DNA of 64,000 bases from Allacma fusca (Eukaryota; Arthropoda; Collembola; Symphypleona; Sminthuridae), in NCBI GenBank assembly GCA_947179485.1, contig OX359249.1:33218250-33282249 (forward strand). The letters are read 5' to 3'. This document shows, one piece after another, positions 27,201-39,200 of the stretch (position 1 is its first letter; each line of letters opens with the position of its first letter). The position numbers were made by a program, and so were the translations under genes. A model generated the notes under the pieces. That model saw only the letters and a list, made by a program, of their open reading frames with translations. It was not told where the DNA came from and ran no database searches.

Positions 27201-30200
27201 TAATTGTACCTCACGCTATTTGCAGCAAATATTGCACCAACATTTTTTATGTGGTGTTTATTATTTGACGTGAAACGTCAAAAAATTATGAGATGCTGCA
27301 TGAATGCCGTAAGAAAAATATTTATGCATACAGAGCAACTTATAAAGTACCTGTGATGAATGATTTCCTCCCAGTTCTTCAATCTCCAACAGTCGGAATT
27401 CAAGGAGTTCATTTTGATCTTTACATTCTCTCAGTTCATCACGAAGTTGACGGATTGTTAACTCAAGGGATAAAATCTTATTACGTTGATCTACTGAAGC
27501 CTCGCATGGAATAATTGGCTGGCCATCGGTAACATTTCTAATTTCTAAATTTGAGGCATGGTTCAAGGAAAAATTTTCGTCGGACGCCTGGCTCGAACAA
27601 GATGTAACCAAAGGATTTCCGTTTTCAGACAGGTCTTCAGTCTCACTACATTCTTCTTCACTTTCTGCCTCTGGAAGTGTCTCCAAGGCGGATCCTGCAT
27701 ACTGTGAAAAGGAGAATAAAGGGAAAAAAAATTTGTATAAGTACATCCACTCATGAACAAACACCAGCTATATGTAAATACATCTATAACCTGAGTACAA
27801 GTCTAATTCCAACACTTACTTATTATATCCCCTCTTAAAAGAAATGTAGGGATTGCATGCGAGTCTGGGATAAAAGTAAGCTCATTCGTGAGTATGATCA
27901 AATATTTGAGTTAAAAAACAGCAGGCTTCTATTTTGGGAAAACTTCATGGCTGTACATACAGTGAGTGTTATACGTGTAAGTTTTTCTTGTTAATTTAAT
28001 TTTTACCCTCTGCGTGATTACTTTTTCTGCAAGAATTTCAACGAAAAGTAACTTCCCTCCTTTCCACTTCTTACATTGGTTTGCATTGGTTACCGTTAGT
28101 CATTCTAGCGGCAATTATCTTTAAATATACATGAACGCCTCTGTATATGTACAAGCATAGAAACTTCTGGATGGATATCTGGGCTTAAATTTGTAATAAA
28201 TGGTTAAGTTTTTCTCAAATGCTTTCAAAGTTGCTTCCTAGACTTGCAAGTTTACTAAGCCTGACGACAGGAACGACTCGTTGGACGGACTGTGTGTGAA
28301 TAAACTTGTGGAGTACTTAGAGCATGTACGATAAACTTGAGATTTTTATGCTCATGCAAAGAGAGTGCATTTAAAAAAGAGAGAAAACACAAGTGCAAGC
28401 GCACTTCTCATTACGTGCAGAGGAGCAGAAGATGAGTTTCTCGTGACATTTTACTGTAATTATTAGCCCCTTTTATGATAATCAACTACAATGTTTTGCC
28501 AAGGTACATCGTCGTCAAACAATGTTTAGAACAATTCATTTCGTATCCACAGGTTTATTCCTTGTGCATCTTTACGACCACCATCATTAGTGTATTAGTA
28601 CAGCTGACATAGGTAGTTTCAAATCGCTGCAGATCATTCACACGTGCTCAACCAAAACGAATCTGTCTAGGATCCAATGCCAGTATTTTCTGCTGTTTTA
28701 CATTATCAACAAAAACTGTAGGAGTTATTACTATGGGGAGGGAGAGTCAGAGATAGAGAAACCAAATAAATGCTACAGAAGTAAGTATGTCTATGACAGC
28801 TCTACATCCGTAGTTGGGTATAGAGTATGCACGGCCGGAGAGGGTATGAAAAAGAACCAAAACGATATCTTAAAACTAGATCTAGGTTAATATTTTGCTT
28901 TCCTTTCAGCAGCAGTATTGTTAAGAAATGATTTGTGACTCGCCTAATTAATCGGCTTTAAGCAACAAATTGAATTATTCCTTCCCATTAAGGCCGTTTG
29001 TTTCGGGGTGGGAAAACTGCTCAGGTAGATGCACGGACAATGCGAGTACATCCGAGTAATTTCTACAAAGGCAATGGTAATCCTCAACTAATAAATAGAG
29101 AGGGAATGGAAATTACAAGGAAAAAGAAAAGCCTCATTTCCTCTGCAACAAAAAGATTTTCTTTCAAACTGGTATTAACAATGGGAATAAGTAGTCAATG
29201 CAACGCACACACGTACAAGTTCAATAGTCAATCGTGAAACATCAAATGGTATTTTGTAAGAAAAAAGAAACAATCGAAGGAATGGAAATTCCTGAGACTC
29301 TAATACTGAAATGTAATAAATGTGTATATGTAAATAAATGGATCATCCAAACACGTACAATTCATTAAAAACTGCATACGTGAAATAATTCCGGCAATAA
29401 ACTTCTCCTAAATCGTGGTTCTTTATCAGAAGGATATTCTTGTTTTTTTTTTGCATGGAACAAGTCTCCAAAGAGAAAATAAGAGAGAAATATCTCCTCA
29501 AGATGTGCAGACAATTTGTCTCCAGTGCTTATAGTGTAGCTCTTTGCTCTCCCAACGTACAGATTTCCAAATGATTTAAAATTTTTCTAAAGCGTTAACA
29601 TTCTACGAGGAAAAACTTGTTCAGATCATCACAGTAATATTATGTAATTTCATGCAGGGCAATTTTCTTGGTTGGATTTTAGCTTATTATTTTCGTGTTG
29701 CTTTGGTTAAACCGGTGGTGGCTGTACGATAAGGGTAAGGAGGCTGTAAGACTTCTCCCTCAGACATCTTTTGCATATAGATATGTACACAAGTAAATGC
29801 GTAATCACAGAACGTACTCATTACACCCATGCACATACGCACACTGACTGGGGTACATCTGTGAGGAGCATACCATAGTGTGATGGTGTCTACCCTGTCT
29901 ACACACAAGGGACGCACTGCATATAGGGAGAATAAGCTGCGTACTTAAACTGGAAAGAGGACGTAACAAAAGGATGAGGCAAAAGAAAATCAACATAAAA
30001 ATATGGTTCCAGGGAGTCTTACATGATGGTGATAAAAAAATTGCTGCGAGTCCACAGGCTGCGTTTCTCCCATTTCTTTCATCCTTAGCGTGGACTCATG
30101 TCTTCTCTTCCCAGACGAGGGATTGTAAGGATGCTGGGATATCCGACTCCGGCGATAACTCTGCAAAGAACAAGCAAAATACTGTACAAAGAATCATCTT

Positions 30201-33200
30201 TGCTACATCATCATAAATGCATAGACCAAATTGTATTATGGTAACCAACATAGTTAACGTTAAATTATACCAAGATTCACCGGCAGCTGAACATCCTACG
30301 TGTCAACGGATAGGTATTGCATCGAAACTGCATAATCATACTCAAGTGAGGAGCAGAGGCAATACCTACTCTATATATGTATGTACTTACTACATACTGA
30401 TTCCACAGGATTTAGTATTGGTGGTGGTGGCACTGAGAAATAAAAACTCGTGCGTTCGACTTTTGCTAAGAGCCCGAGGGCAAGCTTGGTAAAACAAATT
30501 GGGATTAGTTTTCAAATGCTAATGCCTAGAGACGAAGCTAAAAACGTCCACATGTCCGTTTCGAGGTGGCTAAGGGAGAGAGAGAGAGAGGGAGAGGGAG
30601 AGAGAGAGAGAGAGAGGATGCGGACAACCTCAACGTCGTTAACGAATACCACATTTCATCTTCTCAGGCTCATCCTATTCAAATCTAAGGATGAAGAGCA
30701 GAGATGAAGTTAGCAAAATGACCTGCAATGAATTTTAGAACTGAGTATAGAGGTATTAATTGGAAATGTGTTGTGATTTTCAGCAGGTGAATATCCCTGT
30801 GCATACAGACACATTCACTTCACGTCCCATCCTGACAACAATGCAGCATAACTTCGACTCAGCATTTTACTCCGAGAATCCAACGCTACAACTCCAAATT
30901 TTCATAGGAACTGTGCACGTGCACAATGTGTATTCTATTATTCATTTACACTTTGATTGTCATTTAAGGAGCCAGGGGATGAGACGATGTAAAAATTTTG
31001 CAAAGCCAACTCATCCCCTGTAACGCAGGGAGAGAGAGAGAGAGAGAGAGACCATTCACAGTATGTAATATACGAATTCAACCAGCTCGCCGGTGTCAGA
31101 TTCCCTATTCTCAAAGAAAGTTGCACTTTGAAAATTGAATTGATAGACACACCACGAGGAATTCAATAGAGACATCAGAGTGGGAAACCTAAATACCTTT
31201 TGTGTGCTTACTCATTCAACTCCAATGGGGATGGGTATTCTTGAGCGTACTATAACACAAGCATTTTTTTCCCAACTCGAACTTTCGATAGATTATATGG
31301 AGGTATAAAAAGAAGAACCTGTGACGACTCGTTGAACGTGTACACGATATATATATTTTTTTTTTATCTCTGACAGGTAGTGAGGAGGATTCCTTTTTAC
31401 AATCATCATTATCATCATGCATTAAAACTACTAGATTGATGATGAGCACAGAAGAAAATACATAGTACTTGTGTATCACTAAAACGGATAAAGGTGGAAA
31501 AATGGATCCTTGGCTTCCTCTCTAAATTCCTTTTACTTTACTACAAAGTTGTCATGCAGAAGTGAAAAAACTACGCTGGTTTACGGAATTGATAAATAGT
31601 TGTGTATGTATGAGATTACACTGAGGATATGAGGGGGCTGAGACTTGAGTACATACTGACAGAAAGGGGTTTCTAGGTTATAGCTTGACGATATTAATTT
31701 CTTACATTTACTACTTAAGACCTCAAGTAATGCTCAACCCAACTTCATATCTCACCAACAGCCCCACTACTGCAAATAATTTTCACTCAATGAATATAAT
31801 ATACATATACACATGACCATTTACCAAATAAACGAAACCACACGTATCGTGCCTCTATGTACATATAATTACACGCAAGTGTGTATACTACTAAGGGCTT
31901 TGGAATATATACAAAAAAAAACAAGTGGACGTCTTTCCTATATGACGGGATATTTGTCGCGTTCATGACAAAGCAATTCTACAGTCGTTGCAGGGGCGTT
32001 GCTGTATTGTTAGTTGAGATAGGCTACAAATAGTGTAAATTAAATGCAATAAACCACTTGAATTAATGTGGTTATTTTTTTTTTTATTAAATCTCCCTCC
32101 AAGATCATTCATACCTAGTTTAACAACTGTTTTGCAGGCAATAAATATTAAAATCAAAACCAGCGTAAGGAGCACTATCTCCAGAATCATTATTGTCTTT
32201 TCCCTTTAAATTAGTACATGTACCAGGAACTTGTAGCATTTAAATATGATGGTCTTGCTACACCTAAAAAAACAACCTGCAAGATTCTTGTCTTAAGGCT
32301 TCAGACCTCTTCAAAGAATTATGTATGCATGCAATTTTATTGTTATGTTCATTCCTTCACTTGTAAGTATTTGGTATACAAATGATGGAATAATTACTAT
32401 TCGAAAGGAAAGAACCATTATGCATTAGTAGGGCATTTAAGTGATTAAAAGGAGGCATTAAAATGTTCAAGAATGTGCACCGTTACAAGTGTAAGGCATG
32501 CATCTAATTGAGACAGTGCTTAGTTTTCAATGACATTTGCTCATTTTTAACAATTGAAAATAATCATCTATTAAGTCAGGATTTTTTTTACGCCGACACT
32601 ATTTTGTTAATGGACAGTGATAAAAATCAGCGGTCTGGTGTCCTCCTGCTCAACTCCACATACTTTATAGTAATTATACGGTAATGGGAATGTCTCACAA
32701 TTAATATGTACATTCCCTCTAAAACCAATCACACACGGGGCATGTAAGTCTCATTGAGACAGGTATTATTGACTTCCCTGACATCCATCCCCTCCGTCTT
32801 GTGAAGTATGTAAGACTCAGAGAGAATACAAGGTATTATACTACAGCGTACAGTACAATGGGCACACAAAATAATGTTGTTTTACTCGATTTAATTATGC
32901 AACATGTCGTCAGAGTAACAATGTTCTGTGCATTTCGATTTAATCAGAAATTCTTATTGCTCACATTACTACAGTACAGCCATGAAGTGCCAGAGAGCTG
33001 TAATCCCCCCTGAGTATTACAACAAAGTCAGACCTTTGAAGGAGTACTTCGCAATCGGTTTCATGTTAGTTGGCCATTTATTTTTCCCCCGAATGAAATC
33101 CCATACGTATAGCTCTGCACTAGAAGACCAACCACGCATTACAATTTATTGCGCAATAATTAGAATTTTATTGATTTTTCAAACGACGGACAAAGAATAA

Positions 33201-36200
33201 TTTATTATTTGTACTTTTGAATTCAAGATGTAAGGAGTAGTCAATATGATCCTTTCATTTCCAAATGTAGATAGATACTTCAAGCTTACTTTCGATATGT
33301 TTCTCCACGGTTGTTGCATCTTCTAAATGCAGACCCAGGGCTTAATGTACACTTACCTTGAAGTACATTCATTTCCTTTTGAGAGGTATGAGCTACTCTC
33401 AAGAGTTTAGGGATGTTGAAAGCAAGGAAATGATACAGCCGTCACATGACGAGTCGAGTGTAAGAATGAGTTGGGCACAATTTTATCCCTTTTACGAGTC
33501 AAATGAAAATACGGAGCATAATATTCCCATTTTGGCATCAATGCTCATGCATTCCTCCTTGAAGATGTACATACAAATGTATGTATGTTTTGTCTGTATG
33601 TAGGTACCTTGCTCAATATCTTATTCTCAAATACTTTCACGTACACCCAACTACCTTCATTACTTTATATGCAGACTGACCAGTCCATGTAGTAACGTGT
33701 GAAAAAACTGGAATCTGATTACCAGTAAATTAATAAATTTTCACTGACTGTAATAAATGAAACACGTGTGAGGAACCTAATACCTAATTATTATGTGTCA
33801 TCTGAGGAGATCAAGCTTGAAATGGTATCTTTTCCAGTGACATGCTCAATACTGACAATCAGTGTTGAGTTATGGCACAAACTCATACCATATGTGAATG
33901 GAAAAACTAAAGAGTTTCAAGTATCTGATCTCCTCTATGGGAAGAACTCATACCAAATCAAACTCTTTCTTTGTCGTATGACATGATAAGACCTCTTGAA
34001 GATCTTGACTCTCTCTAGCACTGTTACTATCATTTCTTTTGATTTCCCTTCCAAATACAACTATGAGCCAAATACATGTGTAAGTATGTGGGGAATCTTT
34101 GTAAAGCAAAGGGGGGAAAAAAAGGTAAAGTGCTGTTAGCCCTGTATCTGTACATGTAAAAATATAAAGTTCATTGAGTGATATTCAAGAGTGTACGGGG
34201 ATATGAAGAACGGAGTGACTTGTGAGTTCTGCTCATGTGACTATGTACATATGCTTTTTCAGATTTTCCTTTTTTCAATTGAAGCTTTCTCTTCTCACAT
34301 GGATTGAAATGCTCATGTGATTAGCTTAATTGATACAGAGACTATTTCCTTGTAGCTCGTCACCTCATGAGCATTAAATCAACGTTTCCATAACAGGTAT
34401 TCAGTGAAGTAAACCCTCATTGATTTCCCAGTTTAATGTTATGAATTATTACATGACCATCTTTTACACACGTATGATTCCAATTTCGTGCCACTGATGG
34501 AGTTGATTCTTGTTCAAATAGCTCGATGATTTTGTCATCTGTGCAGACCTAACCATCTCGAAAATCTTCTCATCACATCTACCATTGTTCCACTGTACAT
34601 ACAATCAAACGCTGTACAACGGGATTGGATTGCAACAAATAATTCAAGTAAATATTAGGGACTCAGTGAATGCCAAATCACTACCATCTATTTGTTTACA
34701 CATGGATGACTGCATATTCCGTAAAATGTTGAAAACAAATTGCCCATCTATTTTGATAGTTACTTCAGAGCCCTGTCACAGGAGTATGTGTGTGTGTGTG
34801 TGATAACAGCCAAGGAAGCCAAATAAGTTGAGGAGCATACAGATTGGGAACAAGACACGAGTTGGCATCCATTGGAACCTACCTGTTTTTCAAAATGTTA
34901 CCTGTATAGTAATACTCTTTCATTATTTTTATTGCCAGGCCTACATGGGTTAAGATATCTCAATGTCAGGCAGTATGCACGTTCACTGCAGATTACAGAT
35001 GGGGGAAACTGTGAGGGATGTTAAGTGCATTTTTCCCAAAAAGTCAGCCACTATGTATGAGAGTGTTGGAGAGGCTTAAAACCGGAAAACTGGGAGCCAG
35101 AAAGAAGCTGTCGTAATGTATTAGGTATAATCAGTGAAATAATTTTACGTAACAAGCCATAGAACATTGATGTTGCTGAGCCCTCTCAAAAAGATGGTAT
35201 TATGCCCTTCGAGTCTTTCAAGAATATGGTAACCATTACATATAATGAATGTTGATCTACAACACGTTCTTATTGTTAACTCCCAGTTACCCATCTTCCT
35301 CCATTCAATAACTTTAAGTGACAAAAACAATTTGATGATTGTCGAAAAAAAAAATTTAGTATGCTTGGATGATCAGCAGCAACAGCATGTGACTCCAATC
35401 TTCTTTGTGATTCAGAGTATAAAATGTACCGTTTCTTCTACTTGCATCAATCATAGTCATAACTTCACCTACTCCACTAAAATTCTCATACAGCACCATG
35501 ATCTTAGTGGGATCCCAGGCGTTGGACCAGAATTATGTATGAATCTGCCCATTATGTTCCTGGTAGCGCTTTGAGAAATTGCATGCATATTATTTCCCAA
35601 CTCTGTACTCGTTATTACTCCCTTGACTGTACAGGTAAATTCACGGAAGGAAAGAAGAGGAGAATTAAAGGGATTTTTGTGCATGCAAAATGTGTTAATG
35701 TCATCTAATTTTTTAAACTTGTCATTATACTCCTGTGTCGTGTCGGCTACTTCACGGAGCAGCAGAGTTTCTGAAGTGATTCCTGCCCATACTAGTTTGT
35801 AACCTATTACAGCACAGGCTTCAAATGAAATATGTTGGAAAAATCCATCATATAGGGGACTACTACATTCCAGATAATAATGGTCATCAAGGTAATGTGA
35901 TTGTAATAACCGTGATTTTGCATTATCTTTGAGCGTCCTGGTAAAAGTGCTTCAGGAAACGAACATCACTTGTACGTGTTACGTCGGAGTAGCTTGGAGA
36001 CACTGCAAATGATCTTGTGCAATAATAATAAGACAACCACGGAAGATTCTACCGTACAGTATGGACATGGCAGGGGAAACTGCATCTCCAACGAGATGTA
36101 ACATGTACAGATATTAATCTCCGAAGAGAAACGGGAAATAATAATCTCTAGCCGTTTTACTTCTCACACATCCACACCGTTGAGATTGACCTTCCGGGAG

Positions 36201-39200
36201 GTTTTACTGAACTTGTGGTCTACCTCTGAATCCTCTTTTTATTCCCGGCCAGTGTAACATGATGTTACTAACATCCATATAGTACACAGAAAGCTCATTT
36301 GTTCTTTTACACATACTACTACCATGGACAGAAGGCACATTGATTACTTGGCGAGGCTAAATACGAGTCCACAAGAGCTCTGTAGATCGCATTCTTAGCA
36401 CCTACTCGGCAACTCCTGTCTCTCCTGCAGTACACCGTTCCTGTTTTGCGGGCAAGATGTTAGAGGAAGGAAGCGAGAATTTATTTATCGTGGCGAGGTT
36501 AATTACGCGGTAGGGAGGCCGTAAGAAAGTCTGTAATGTAATGGTGCAATTAATACCCATGCAAGGGATTAAATGGCTGAGGCAACAGCAACAACTCCCG
36601 AGTCTCCTTGTCAGCAGGAAGATGTGGAAGGTATTTACACACATCCAAGTACGCATTGTAATGGTCCACGCATAAAAATGCAAACACAATGTGTAGCATA
36701 GGAAATTCCAAATTTTTTGTTTCCTACAAAAGATCCAGTAATTCAAGAAATAAAGGCTCCACACCGAACCGACAAAGATGGGAGAAGTGCAATGTGAAAC
36801 TGAATTTGAGATGAGTATGACGAATTTATTATTGAAAATCTTTGAAGCCTGCAAAAGTATGACTCGACAAGTATGTGATCCTTCAATACGGAATGGAGGC
36901 TCCTCGAAAGAAAAGTACCATTTGTTACAACTCCGGATGTTCAGAAGAAAATAACACGATGAGGTAGCTGGAAGCTCAGATTACACAATACATTGCTACA
37001 GCCCCAACACCTACAGCGGGTTCTTGCAATACTTCAGTCCGAGCAGACGAGCTCTTGAAATTATGGGTATAATTAATAACGCCGTTATTAAATATTCCGT
37101 CAGTGAAATCATGAGGAATATTCGCCCAGGTACGAAATGTCAGTCCCGACGAATGGATATGGAACTAATAGGGCTTATCATTATGTAATTTCTGCAGGGG
37201 TAACTACTACCATGAAGGATTAAACTTGCCAGGAATTAAATGTTCTGTTCAGCATTAGCCAAGGTGAAGATGAAAGAATGACGGAGAGAGAGAGAGAGAG
37301 AGAGGTATGTAGACACATGGAGGAGCTTAAAAACTATGAACAATTAGTTTCCCTGCGTACATGACAATAATGGGAAGAATCGTGATGCCTGTCCAGTGTG
37401 TCGTTCCAACGTTAATTATATGATTTTCCAAGTGAACAAACTGTTTTCATATTCACTAATAGGACTCAGGTAGAGACTACAGCTGCCCATGAGCGTCACA
37501 CAATTTACGCATACGAGTCCTTCCACCCACATTCACCACTTGACTACTCGTCTTCTATGTATATAGTTCCCAGTAAAATACTAATTTATTAATTCTACGG
37601 ATGGAAGCTGAAGTTAAGCCACGATTTTAAGTCTGACATTTTTTGCTGCCATAAATTCTCATCAACAGAGATGACGGCAGGTAGAATAACAACAACAGTT
37701 CCTTCGCGGCCTGTCAAGAGCCAAAGGAGAACAGCGAGGGAAATACTGTGAACTCTGACTGAACTAGTCTTCATGATAGCATTAGAGGTGACTCCTCTTC
37801 CTCTATCTACACAGTACGTGTATGTACATGCCCTGTCAGGCATTACACAAATTAACGGCGTAATTAATATGAGCGTAGCCTGGGATAATCTGAAGCCTTC
37901 AAAGACACATACGCGATTGTTTAGATAAATCTTTCCAGGAGGAAGGATTAAATGACAGAAACGTCATCTGCACTTATAACTGTACAGTTCAAGGTACATG
38001 GACGCGTATAAATAAATGCCATTTTTTCCTCCCTAATTGTGAGTCTCATAACAAAATACTACTTTTCCTTCAAAAACCCCAACCCCAAGTATCTCAGTTT
38101 CTTCACAATATTTTAATTTACCAATCGTTTGCGTACCATTAGTGTCCCCCATAAATGTTAATTTACACTGATTACAATATCCATGTTTTACCTGCAGCCA
38201 ACACGTTAGTACATTTTCCAATGGTTACAACCTGCTAATTGTAAGTAACGGAAAGGTTAGTGTGTAAACAAAAACACTTTCTTACCCTCGGTTTTTGCCA
38301 ACCAGTAGGGCTCTGACTGTACATTTTAATCTCGAAGCTCTACTCACGTGCTTTTAAAAGTAAGTATCTATCACTCTCCCAGGTCTCTTCCACTTCGCTC
38401 GGCTTATTTTATGGAAATCGTCCATGCTGCCAATAACTCAGAGAAATCATTTCTCCATGGCCCCATCAAATCCAGATTCACCGGAGTTTTCCGGGAGAAC
38501 TGCCATTATACTGGTTTTTCTTTGGCGGGTTATTGGAAAGTGAACCAATTTTGGATGGAACAACGTAGAACTTTGGAGGAGTATTATTGTATTTAATTAA
38601 TGAGAGGAATGTGCAATTCTGAGTAAATCTTGTTGAGGTTTATTTTAAATCGCTCAAGCAAATACTTAAGTGCAGGAGCAAGTAAGGGTGGTAGTGGTAA
38701 GTGCGGTTGCTGGAATATCTGATCAGCAAGCGGAAATATAATTTCCACAGCCTGTTCCCAAATGAACTAAAAGTAAGGAAGCACAGAAGCTGAAAGAGGA
38801 GTTGGGATTACTGAAGTTGCTATTAATAATGTGGAGTAAATACATGTCCGGGTTTACACAGGGACGTATATGGGACACAATACGGACTGTGAGTCGCAAC
38901 TATACGTTATTGATTGTACCCCCTCCTTAGAAAAAAAAGTTTTCCCAGTCATTTAAGCATATGTAAATGCACTCATCAACCCAAAATTCACGAGGGTATG
39001 TTACCCTGGGATCATTATAGTGTCCTATTGTTAGGGACGTGTATGTATGTATACTCAATCATTTTATAAAACGGATGATTTCATTTGCAAAGTTTTGAAG
39101 TTCTTTGTCAGCCTGGCTTCCGGTTATCAATCACAATTACACAAGGTGTTTACTTTCTCAGAGTTCTGAATTAGTTCATTATTGGTGGAAACTAGGTGGT

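Noticed and set aside
36402-36854. 150-codon minus-strand open frame starting with Met
   Set aside because: The translation is Cys/Trp/Phe-rich and erratic, without domain, splice support or phase fit. Frames near this length are expected occasionally by chance in 128,000 codons of this composition.
38348-38596. 82-codon + strand frame after a good acceptor (atcactctcccag)
   Set aside because: Looks protein-like, but other frames on both strands are open over much of it because of higher GC, and no partner exon was found.
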